From contig JADHXQ010000034.1 of the NCBI GenBank assembly GCA_016782885.1, forward strand, positions 1 through 41,342: a stretch of DNA of 41,342 nt, read 5' to 3'. The notes below the pieces were generated by a model. It was given only the letters and a program-made list of their open reading frames with translations, searched no databases and was not told the origin of the DNA. How positions within the stretch are numbered: the first letter of the stretch is position 1; every line of letters begins with the position of its first letter. This document shows, one piece after another, positions 15,003-22,964 of the stretch. Both the position numbers and the translations under genes were made by a program. The DNA comes from Phycisphaerae bacterium (lineage in GTDB: Bacteria; Planctomycetota; Phycisphaerae; SM23-33).

Positions 15003-18000
15003 TTACTTCGTGGCCTGTAGCATCGCTTTGATGTTATCCAGGTCGCGCTGGTCGGCCTCCCGGCGGAGTTTCATGCGTTCGGCGCCCTTTTTGAGTTCGC
15101 CCTCGTTCCAGGCGTTTGCTTCCATCGAGTCTCCGCAGAACGGAATTGTCAGATCGATCCAGGCGCAGAGTTTGTCCATCTCTTCGCGCGATAGTTTAAC
15201 TTTCTCATGTCCCTTTTCGAGCATGCTGATCATCTTGCTCCGCGTCGACCCGCCGTGCCGGGGCGGGATCATCGTCGGTACGGATGAGTTGCTGATCCAG
15301 TTGACCAGTTCGTTGGACTGGGCCTGGTTGAAGTAACCCGGATCGCGCGGTTTGGTGTTGGTCAGCGTGAGATACGAGCGATACCACTTGCGTTTGGCGC
15401 CTTTGTCGAGCACCTCTTCGCCGGTCAGGACGTAGTTCCTGCCCTTGCCCCTGGCGTCGGGCTTGTGGCATTTTAAGCAGTGCCTGTCGAGAATCGGCTG
15501 GACTTCTTTCGGGAAGCTGAAGCCGCGCGGCGGGCCGTAGAACCCTTTGAGCTTTTCGGGTCCGGCCTTCATCGCCAGTGCGACTTTCGCCATCGCTTTG
15601 GGCGTGTCGTTCTTGTTTTCGTGGCAGCCGACACAGGAAAAACTCTCGCCGGGCATGAGCGTGGCCCACGATCGCATCGTCTGGATCACCTGGTTCTTTT
15701 CGTTGAGAGCCTGGAAGTAAACGGGCGTGCGGGCCGGCGCCTCGAACATGGCTGATCCGTCTTCATACACCGTCGCGTCGCCGAGTATCACCTTGACGTC
15801 CCACGATCCGGTCCCCACAGCCACCGGCGTGATAACCCTCGCCCCGCCGCCGGCGCCCCTGCTGGAATTCGCGCCGATGCTCATCTCCCGGAACCGCAGC
15901 TCGACGACGCGGAGTTTCTTGATCGTCCCGCGAGCAATACCCTCAAGCCCCGGGCCGAGATACACATCCTGCATGTAGAACCGCCCTACCCTCTGCCGGT
16001 AGTCCACGCTGGAGGGGCGGACGTGCGGGACCTTGCGGGCGATTACCGGTATCGGCTGGCAGGACGATATCCTGGCGTCGGCCGCCAGCAGCTCACGCTT
16101 TCCGTCAAACGTCATGAAGTACAAATGGAACCGCATGTGCTCCTTGTTGCTGAAGCCCCGTACGCCCCTTTCCCGCAGGTGATAGGCGATGGGATCGTAG
16201 CTGACCAGCAGCGTCGATTCATCCAGCGGATAGGGATACTTGTACATATCGCCTTCCTGCGCATATGCGTCGGCTCGGCGGTACGTGGGCTTTTGGCCCG
16301 AGGGCAGTTCGATCACGCCGTCCGTACCCTGGCGGCCTTTGGAGTTATCGACCACGCCGAGCTTACCGCACTGCGGATTGTGATGCCCGCCGAGGGCGAC
16401 CATGACCTTCGACGTGCCCGGAATTCCGCGCGGGTGAAAGAAGGTGGTCGGCTCGAACGTGTTGTTCCCGTAGTACTCGGTCTGGGCGGTCCCGTCGGGG
16501 TTCATCTGCATCAGGCACTGGGTGTAGATCTGCGAGCGGTCGTTATAGTCCCACCGCATGTAGATTACTCGCCCGTCATCCATTACCGACGGGCTGAGCG
16601 TGTGGACCTGGTCGAAGCCCACCCGCCGCGCGAACTTACCGTCTTTGTCGCAAACGTAAAGATTCGCCACGTCCGGCCCGGCGCAGTCCACCGACTGGAT
16701 CACCCGCGTCGAATTGAACAGGATGTTCCCGTCCGGAAGGTAGACCGGATCGTAACTGGCGCCGTAGGTGTCGCCCCCGCCGGTGATCGGGCGAGTGGCG
16801 CCGGTGGCGAGATCCATCTCGTATATCTTGTAATATCGGTCCGCCCCGCCCTTGCGCCAGGCGAAGAGCATGCGTTTGGCGTCATACGACAGTTCCGGAT
16901 CGCGTATGGTCGCACCGTCGGCGTCGGTCCTGATCAGGGCGGTCGTCTCGGCGAACTTTCCGTCCGCAGCCGCCTCGTTGGCCAAATCGAGCCTGAACAG
17001 GCCCCCGTATTTATTGCCCTTCCAGTTCACGTATTCGGTGTAGGCGAAGAAACTGCCCCCCATGTTGTGGTGCCGGGCGAATACGATCTGTTTGGTCTTG
17101 CTCAACAGGGAAGCCAATCGCGCCTGCCTGCGAACGAGACACGCCTTTTCGTAAAGCCCCAGCCACCGCCCATCATCCGCCCCGGCGCCGTCTTTCACCA
17201 GCGCGTCGAACTCCTTGCCGAGCCTGCCCGCTTCGGCGCCGCATTCGGCAAGCGCCTTGGCGATCAAACCGCGTTCGAGCCCGGCGTTACGGTCTTTGGT
17301 CAGGAAACCGAGCATGTCGCCCTTCCCGTCGAGATAACCGGCGACCCATTTGTCCATCTCGCCTGGCGAATCCTGCATCAGCCAATCGGTCTGACGCGGA
17401 AAGTCCCGCCAGAACTCCCCCGCCACCGCGGATGACATATCCATATCCAATTTCAAACCGGCCGCATGAATCGCGGCGCGAACCGCCAGCATCGTCTCGG
17501 ACCAGGAGGCTTTGCGGGAATACCTGGTATCTGCAATCTTACGGACCACCCTGACCGGCCGCGCCGATCGCCCGCCGGCCTTGGGCATCGCTCGCGGCAT
17601 GGATTTCGTGGTGAATCCCACGTCGATGAACTGCCCGCCGGTGGTCTGGTGACAATGCACGGCGATCAGGTTCTCACCCGGCCTGATCGCCTTTCGGGCC
17701 GTTGGATTGATTGCGAAAAGCGCGTAGTCATTTCTATGCCCCGCGCCGCCGGCCGCCAACACGCCGTTGATGTAAAACTCGAAGTCCTCATCGTGGCAGG
17801 CTTCGATCGAAAGCTTCGCCAGGTCCAGACCCTTGGGCAAGACATACGTCGCCCGCATCCAGATGTCCGGCGTTTTCCACGGCGTTTTCACTCGATCGGC
17901 GGGTTTGCCCACCCGGCCGAACCCGGCTTTCCCGCTCTTCCACGGACAATTCTTATTCTCCTGGAACCCGGGCATATTCCAACCCCGCCCCGGATCGACG

Positions 18001-18098
18001 GTCGTGTACTGCCACGTGCTCCCAACGCTCACCGCCCGGGCGGCTGAACAAAACCACATAACCGTCGCCGCAATTGTCAGACAGATCGTCTTTCGCAT
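15003..18098 (-). CDS. Secreted propeller/dihaem cytochrome c protein, HZS_alpha-like (paralogue 1)
   Basis: A 1031-residue exported protein starting at ATG 18098 with GGAAG upstream and a signal peptide (1-about 22). After a beta-sandwich resembling a sugar-binding jelly roll (about 25-160; EFYINGVL, GENLIAVHCHQ) and a helical part comes a WD40/PD40-like propeller (about 290-640; DPVYLPDGNILFNST, LSPSVMDDGRVIYMRWDY). The C-terminal part resembles the HZS_alpha (PF18582-type) module and carries two c-type haem motifs: CVGCH (822-826) and CLKCH (874-878). In anammox bacteria this fold is part of hydrazine synthase, but distant relatives are widespread in planctomycetes with unknown function. 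Nothing else here suggests anammox. A homologue with the same plan is encoded at 25900-29430. Likely a periplasmic or outer-membrane redox or binding protein. Confidence 0.82.
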   Translation of the reverse strand: MRKTICLTIAATVMWFCSAARAVSVGSTWQYTTVDPGRGWNMPGFQENKNCPWKSGKAGFGRVGKPADRVKTPWKTPDIWMRATYVLPKGLDLAKLSIEACHDEDFEFYINGVLAAGGAGHRNDYALFAINPTARKAIRPGENLIAVHCHQTTGGQFIDVGFTTKSMPRAMPKAGGRSARPVRVVRKIADTRYSRKASWSETMLAVRAAIHAAGLKLDMDMSSAVAGEFWRDFPRQTDWLMQDSPGEMDKWVAGYLDGKGDMLGFLTKDRNAGLERGLIAKALAECGAEAGRLGKEFDALVKDGAGADDGRWLGLYEKACLVRRQARLASLLSKTKQIVFARHHNMGGSFFAYTEYVNWKGNKYGGLFRLDLANEAAADGKFAETTALIRTDADGATIRDPELSYDAKRMLFAWRKGGADRYYKIYEMDLATGATRPITGGGDTYGASYDPVYLPDGNILFNSTRVIQSVDCAGPDVANLYVCDKDGKFARRVGFDQVHTLSPSVMDDGRVIYMRWDYNDRSQIYTQCLMQMNPDGTAQTEYYGNNTFEPTTFFHPRGIPGTSKVMVALGGHHNPQCGKLGVVDNSKGRQGTDGVIELPSGQKPTYRRADAYAQEGDMYKYPYPLDESTLLVSYDPIAYHLRERGVRGFSNKEHMRFHLYFMTFDGKRELLAADARISSCQPIPVIARKVPHVRPSSVDYRQRVGRFYMQDVYLGPGLEGIARGTIKKLRVVELRFREMSIGANSSRGAGGGARVITPVAVGTGSWDVKVILGDATVYEDGSAMFEAPARTPVYFQALNEKNQVIQTMRSWATLMPGESFSCVGCHENKNDTPKAMAKVALAMKAGPEKLKGFYGPPRGFSFPKEVQPILDRHCLKCHKPDARGKGRNYVLTGEEVLDKGAKRKWYRSYLTLTNTKPRDPGYFNQAQSNELVNWISNSSVPTMIPPRHGGSTRSKMISMLEKGHEKVKLSREEMDKLCAWIDLTIPFCGDSMEANAWNEGELKKGAERMKLRREADQRDLDNIKAMLQATK

Positions 18099-18290
18099 AC
18101 CAATGCTTCCGGGTGTGAGTACAGCAATATAATGGATTGAAACAACCGCTCCAGCCAGCCAAACGCATCGGCAGACCGATTCTTTCCGGTACACACTAAA
18201 TGCTCGCCCGCCATTGTCAAGTGCGGTGTGAAATTGCGACCGACGCGCGGCGACTGTGACGTCGCAAAATCGTTCCGCGGCCAATTAAAC

Positions 18291-18458
18291 ACTCATTTTA
18301 CTCGCCTTCCCCAACTGCGAGATTGCCCGCAATTCGGCGCGAATATCCGCAAGTTACGGAACTACGACCCGCCGTCGTGGCGATTCTTCTGCGAGATCGA
18401 CGAAGACGCCAAGATCATCTTCATGACCACCGCCGCCCACCGCGGGTCAGCATATTGA
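18291..18458 (+). pseudogene. Remnant of a RelE/ParE-family toxin
   Basis: The translated frame reads RLPQLRDCPQFGANIRKL, then RNYDPPSWRFFCEID and AKIIFMTTAAHRGSAY to a stop at 18458. This matches the C-terminal half of RelE-like mRNA interferases, where a segment like WRYRIGxYRFFYEID is expected; here about seven residues (YRIGxYR) are missing between Trp-Arg and Phe-Phe. No plausible start or N-terminal half exists upstream and no antitoxin gene is adjacent. I read it as a decayed, internally deleted toxin gene. Family recognition rests on the C-terminal pattern alone. Confidence 0.6.
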
Positions 18459-18830
18459 TTCATCAAGTATTTAAAACACCTTCCCCATCGAAGCCAGATC
18501 GGATATCATGTTGTTTTCAATCGGACTTGGGACGGTCCCCGGGCCACAACGAACGCGAGAAACTGGCCAAACGGATGCACCAGGTGACAAACAGGGCTGA
18601 CGCGGAGTGCCAAGCGAGCGCCGTACGCTCCGGTTCTCCCCAAACCCCTCACCGGCGGCCTGCCCTGCATAGCTCGCAGAGCGACGCGGGGGCCTCCAAC
18701 GCACGCCCGCGCGAAATCAAATGTCCTATCAATCATACGCGGCGTACCACGCAAACCGGTAGGAAAAAGATAAATCGGCAAGAAAAAAGTAAACCAACCG
18801 TTTCTAAAGTTAAATTTAAGGAAAACCACA
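18459..18830. other. 372-base spacer upstream of the SASA gene
   Basis: No gene is supported. It holds one copy of the hairpin repeat (18663-18687) and an A-rich leader (18760-18830) that supplies the AAGGAAAA ribosome binding site of the next gene. No clear -35/-10 pair was found. Confidence 0.5.
18663..18687. repeat. Hairpin repeat, copy A
   Basis: A 25-base core (beginning CCCTGCATAGCTC) is identical to 20340-20364, and the flanks past the core remain alike (GCGAAATCAAAT here, GCGGAAATCAGAT in copy B). The core folds as CCTGC-AT-AGCTC, loop GCA, GAGC and so on, a 12-pair stem with two mismatches. It lies in the leader of the SASA gene; copy B lies in the leader of the next gene. Confidence 0.7.
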
Positions 18831-20276
18831 ATGAAAAGATTCTCCATTGCAATTTTACTGCTGCTCGCGCTAACCGTTACCCCGCCGCCGGCCCACGGGC
18901 TCGAGCTTTCGCCTATGTTCACCGACCATGCTGTTTTGCAGCAAGGGGTGGAGGTTCCCGTCTGGGGCTGGGCCAAGCCCGACTCCGAGGTGACTGTCGC
19001 CTTCGCGGGGCAAACCGTCAAGGCCAAGGCCGACAAACAAGGCACGTGGAGCCTGAAGCTTAAGGCCCTTAAGGTCGATAAAAAGCCGCAAAAAATGGCG
19101 ATCACTGGTGATGGCGCCACGGTCACGCTTTCCGGCATCCTCGTCGGCGAGGTCTGGTTCTGCTCCGGTCAATCGAATATGGAGCAGACGGTCACGCGCG
19201 AGGGAATCGGTTACGGCGGCAGCATTATGCCCGAGCACGTCAAGCCCGACGAGCTCGGCTTGATTCGTCACATCAAGTTCCCGCATAAAAAAGCCAAACA
19301 GCCTGGCAAGAAGACAGCGGTCCAGATGCCCTGGACGGTTTGCTCTTCCAAGACGGTCGGAAAATTCACCGCCGCTGGTTTTTACTTCGCTTGCGTAATC
19401 AACAAAGAGATCGGCACCCCCGTCGGCCTGATTGGCTGCAACTGGGGCGGTTGCAGAATTGAGCCCTGGATACCTCAAGAGGGTTACGACGTCATGAAGG
19501 GGTTCGACAAAAACTGGAAGCCGAGAGGTTACTCGGAAATGTTCAACGGGATGGGCGCCACCGCCGCGCCTTACGCAATCCGCGGAGCAATCTGGTACCA
19601 GGGCGAATCCAACGGTGGCGAGGGTGAAACCTACTTCCAGAAAAAGAAGGCTCTCCACGAAGGTTGGAAGAAGGTCTGGGGGCAAGGCGACTTCCCGCTC
19701 TATTTCGCACAGCTCGCCAGTTTCAAGGCTCCCAACGCAAATCCCGCTGGTGGTGACGGTTGGGCAAAAGTCCGAGAAGCACAGCGAAAATGTCTCACGC
19801 TGCCCAACACAGGGATGGCCGTCCTGACCGACATTGGTGATCCTCGCAACATCCATCCTCACAATAAGTACGACGTTGGCCGTCGCCTGGCGCTCTGGGC
19901 GCTGGCCAAGGACTACGGAAAGAAAGACCTCGTCTATTCCGGACCGCTCTTCAAGTCCGCTGAGTTCAAAGATGGCAAAGCAACGATCTCCTTTGAGCAT
20001 TGCAAGGGCCTCAAGGCCGCCATGAAAGAACGTGGAAAAAAGAATATTGAGGATCCCAAACCTGTGGACGCCGTCAAAGGCTTTGCCATCGCCGGCGCCG
20101 ACAAAAAATGGGTCTGGGCCGACGCAAAGATTGAAGGCGATAAAGTCGTCCTGACCTCCAGGGAAGTCAAGGAACCCGTTGCCGCACGTTACTTGTTCAC
20201 CATGAACACCGACCACGGTACACTTTACAATGGTGCTAATTTACCAGCCGCACCGTTCCGCACGGATGATTGGTAA
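18831..20276 (+). CDS. Secreted sialate O-acetylesterase-like enzyme (SASA family)
   Basis: A 481-residue protein with a signal peptide (1-23) and AAGGAAAA upstream of ATG 18831. An N-terminal beta-sandwich (LSPMFTDHAVLQQGVEVPVWG, in parts at 26-46) is the standard opening of SASA-type esterases. The SGNH-like core has the nucleophile block CSGQSNME (Ser115), NWGGCRIEPWI, YQGESNGGEGETY and the late histidine block DIGDPRNIHPHNKYDVGRR. The family removes 9-O-acetyl groups from sialic acid or, in many environmental bacteria, acetyl groups from xylan and other glycans; given the GH10 neighbour the latter is more likely. It is first in a run of + strand carbohydrate genes; its leader carries the repeat shared with the next gene. 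Confidence 0.9.
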   Translation: MKRFSIAILLLLALTVTPPPAHGLELSPMFTDHAVLQQGVEVPVWGWAKPDSEVTVAFAGQTVKAKADKQGTWSLKLKALKVDKKPQKMAITGDGATVTLSGILVGEVWFCSGQSNMEQTVTREGIGYGGSIMPEHVKPDELGLIRHIKFPHKKAKQPGKKTAVQMPWTVCSSKTVGKFTAAGFYFACVINKEIGTPVGLIGCNWGGCRIEPWIPQEGYDVMKGFDKNWKPRGYSEMFNGMGATAAPYAIRGAIWYQGESNGGEGETYFQKKKALHEGWKKVWGQGDFPLYFAQLASFKAPNANPAGGDGWAKVREAQRKCLTLPNTGMAVLTDIGDPRNIHPHNKYDVGRRLALWALAKDYGKKDLVYSGPLFKSAEFKDGKATISFEHCKGLKAAMKERGKKNIEDPKPVDAVKGFAIAGADKKWVWADAKIEGDKVVLTSREVKEPVAARYLFTMNTDHGTLYNGANLPAAPFRTDDW

Positions 20277-20339
20277 ACTGTTCTGAAGTGCGTTATATGG
20301 ATAGAAGAAGATTCACCCTCCAGCTTGTCCTGTCGCAGA

Positions 20340-20364
20340 CCCTGCATAGCTCGCAGAGCGACGC
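20340..20364. repeat. Hairpin repeat, copy B
   Basis: Second copy of the 25-base core found at 18663. Here the extended form CCTGC...GCAGG (20341-20367) gives the full 12-pair stem with two mismatches and a GCA loop. It lies between the SASA stop (20276) and the next ATG (20438), so it would be transcribed in the leader or intercistronic RNA. Confidence 0.7.
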
Positions 20365-20437
20365 AGGCCCACGCGGAAATCAGATTGCCGATCAGTAACT
20401 TAATCGAGACATAACATCCCATAATCAGGAGTCCGAC

Positions 20438-22894
20438 ATGAAATCCAGATTGTTCATCCTCACCTTACTTGTCTCCTTGGTCTTTTGCATCCACGCTGCT
20501 GACGCAGCGACAGAGCAGGAACTGGTCAAGCGGTACGCCGGCATGCTCGACCAACTGCGCACCGAACTTGCAGCAAAGGTTCCGCAGAAAGATCCGGCTG
20601 CGGTCAGTAAGTTCCTGGAAAGCGACGCGTTGGACGCAAAACTCGTCAAGTACGTCGTCCTGCGCCAGGCCACGCCAGAAGGTCTGGCCCAGTTCGCACA
20701 GCAGGGAAAGCAGGCCGAGGCCCTGATCGAGCAGTTGCTGTCGAATGCAGATCTCATGAAGCAGATACTGGTCGCCGACGGCGCCAAGCGCAAACGAGAG
20801 GGGCGAGGCTATGGCCCGGCCCAGTACGGTCCGACGATGAAAATCTACACCGTTATCCGGAAGGTAAGCGACAAGGCGTCCGAAGGCGTTTTGCAGCGGT
20901 TGGCGTTGGCGATCGCCCTGGAGCATGCGATTCCCGTCAGCCGGCAAAATCCCAAGGCCCGGACCGACGGCCCTGAGACAATTGACCCGGCGAGGCGATA
21001 TCTGCATTACGAAAAGGCCTACCTGGCCGGCGAACTGGATTCGGCGTTCAAAGGTCTGAGCACCTGGGACCTCCGCATGGTCGTCAACGGACACGAGCCG
21101 GACGAGACCCTCGCCTGGGGGCGTGAGACACTCCGCAACTTCCGTCCCGACCATGTCTACCAACCGAGCCACGCCTGGCGCTATGTGGGTATCGTCTCGA
21201 GTGACGTCAAGTACGGGTCGGGGGACAACAAATATGACAGGCCGGAGCTACAGTTCTTTCAGAACATTCTTATGAACGGCGGGGTGTGCGGCCGGCGCGC
21301 GTTCTTCGGGCGCTTTATGTTGCGAGCCTGGGGGATTCCGACCATTGCCCGCCCCAGTCGAGGCCACGCGGCCCTGGCGCGCTGGACGCCCAAGGGCTGG
21401 GTCGTCTGTCTGGGCCCGGGATGGGGTGCCGGCAAGGGCTCCAATTACGCCGGGCGGTACCCCAGTGACAAAGCTTTCCTGGCCTCTACACAGGCGCGCA
21501 GGAACGCCAAGGCGTATCTGCAGGTCAAACGCGCCTACTGGGCTGGCGACGTCCTGGGCGAAAAGCCCACCTACGGGGAGGGCGGGACGCCCGAGTTCTG
21601 GAGCAGTGTGGCGCTCAAAACTCAGCGGACGATCATAAAGGAAGCCAAGGCCGAGGCGCTCAAGGCTGTCGGCGAGAACCTTGGCGAGGCTGACGGAAAA
21701 GAGAAAGCTACGGCCCGCCCGGATACCACTGAAGACGAAAGAATCGTCTACGGCGCCGGCGGCGTCATATCGATACCGGCCGCCGCATACAGCAAGCCGT
21801 CGGGCAGCACAAAGGACGTCAAGGCCATGAAGAGCTTCGCCGGCGGTCTGCAGATATTCCTCCCCCGTTTCTCCAGGAAAGGCGTGACTGTTCTGCGTGG
21901 AGGCACCTGGAAGGGCGACGCCGCGGCATGCACGTCAGGGATACGCATGAAAAGCGGCGGATATGGCCGCTACGATAACTGGGGTTTCCGGGCGGCGGTG
22001 ACCCATGCCAGCAACAGGGCTCCGCGTGAACTGACGCTCGACCTCGGCGGCGGCGTAAAGATGGAGTTTGTCTACATCAAGCCCGGGGTGTTCGTGATGG
22101 GAGGCGAAAACAAAACCGACGGTCGGTTCAGTTGCGTCGAAGTGCCGAAACACGCTGTTACGATCACCAGGGGTTTCTATCTGGGCAAGTACGAGGTGAC
22201 CCAGGCGCAGTACCAGGCCGTCATAGGCTCGAACCCCAGCCAGTCGACCAAGGCTCCCAACTGCCCGGTCGACAGAGTCTCCTGGGCCGAATCGCTGAAA
22301 TTCTGTGCGGACCTCGCCCACAAGAGCGGGCGGGGTGTGCGGCTTCCCACTGAGGCTGAGTGGGAATATGCGTCCCGAGCGGGCAAGGACACGAAGTGGT
22401 TCTTCGGCGACGATCCGGCGAAGATAGGCGAGTATGCCTGGTTCAAGGACAATGCCGGCGGCAAGTCCCACCCGGTCGGAGAGAAGAAGCCCAACCCATG
22501 GGGCCTCTACGACATCTACGGCAACGTCTGCGAGCGAGCAGCGGACACGTATGACAAAGACTACTACGCAAAGAGCCCGAAGACCGACCCGGTCGGACCT
22601 ATTCAGGGCAGGAACTCGCGTATGGAGTACAAGATCAACGCGCCAAAAGCGGGCAAGTACTCTATAACGGCGAAGGTGGTCACGGCCAACTACAATCAGC
22701 AAATCATTGTATCTGCCAACGGCTCCGAGCCCGAGGTCATCATGACGATGCCATTCACGGTAGGCAAGTGGCAGGACAGCAAGCCGGTGACGCTCACCCT
22801 CAAGAAGGGCGCCAACACCCTGTATGTCTCACGCAGCAGGCCGCCGCAGAAAGGCGTGGCCATCAAGTCGTTCGCGTTGAAGCCGGTGCGGTAA
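20438..22894 (+). CDS. Secreted transglutaminase-like/FGE-like protein with interleaved domains
   Basis: An 818-residue protein; signal peptide 1-23; AGGAG at 20428-20432. Residues about 200-330 contain a transglutaminase-like core (GGVCGRR, Cys284; GIPTIARPSRGHAALARW, His310). Residues 443-482 (IPAAAYSKPSG, KSFAGGLQIFLP) look like the start of a carbohydrate-binding beta-sandwich. Then 483-522 (VLRGGTWKGD, NWGFRAAVT) is the C-terminal lobe motif of an FGE/SUMF1 domain. Then 542-724 is the N-terminal and central part of an FGE domain (FVYIKPGVFVMGG, LGKYEVTQAQYQAVIG, RLPTEAEWEYASRAG, NPWGLYDIYGNVCE). Finally 725-818 looks like the rest of the beta-sandwich (EYKINAPKAGKYSITAKVV to KSFALKPV). 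The order is therefore A1-B2-B1-A2. Catalytic Cys of true FGE is not evident, so it is more likely a binding or structural FGE-fold protein than a sulfatase maturase. Confidence 0.75.
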   Translation: MKSRLFILTLLVSLVFCIHAADAATEQELVKRYAGMLDQLRTELAAKVPQKDPAAVSKFLESDALDAKLVKYVVLRQATPEGLAQFAQQGKQAEALIEQLLSNADLMKQILVADGAKRKREGRGYGPAQYGPTMKIYTVIRKVSDKASEGVLQRLALAIALEHAIPVSRQNPKARTDGPETIDPARRYLHYEKAYLAGELDSAFKGLSTWDLRMVVNGHEPDETLAWGRETLRNFRPDHVYQPSHAWRYVGIVSSDVKYGSGDNKYDRPELQFFQNILMNGGVCGRRAFFGRFMLRAWGIPTIARPSRGHAALARWTPKGWVVCLGPGWGAGKGSNYAGRYPSDKAFLASTQARRNAKAYLQVKRAYWAGDVLGEKPTYGEGGTPEFWSSVALKTQRTIIKEAKAEALKAVGENLGEADGKEKATARPDTTEDERIVYGAGGVISIPAAAYSKPSGSTKDVKAMKSFAGGLQIFLPRFSRKGVTVLRGGTWKGDAAACTSGIRMKSGGYGRYDNWGFRAAVTHASNRAPRELTLDLGGGVKMEFVYIKPGVFVMGGENKTDGRFSCVEVPKHAVTITRGFYLGKYEVTQAQYQAVIGSNPSQSTKAPNCPVDRVSWAESLKFCADLAHKSGRGVRLPTEAEWEYASRAGKDTKWFFGDDPAKIGEYAWFKDNAGGKSHPVGEKKPNPWGLYDIYGNVCERAADTYDKDYYAKSPKTDPVGPIQGRNSRMEYKINAPKAGKYSITAKVVTANYNQQIIVSANGSEPEVIMTMPFTVGKWQDSKPVTLTLKKGANTLYVSRSRPPQKGVAIKSFALKPVR

Positions 22895-22964
22895 CCGGTC
22901 GAGCCGGGGTGATGGGCTGTGGTGACAGTCTGTTATCACCAAGCCGACCATGGAGGCCAACACC

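Noticed and set aside
18099..18284. 62-residue N-terminal extension of propeller protein 1
   Set aside because: The extension has no signal-peptide features, whereas ATG 18098 opens a clean signal peptide with GGAAG upstream.
21884..22003. FGE C-terminal lobe as a DGR variable repeat
   Set aside because: The segment has the right fold, but its codons are not the usual run of AAC-derived variable codons, it is internal in the protein, and no template copy occurs near the reverse transcriptase.
22921..22940. GGTGA...TCACC hairpin before the GHL15-like gene
   Set aside because: Only five firm pairs with mismatched interior; not distinguishable from chance.
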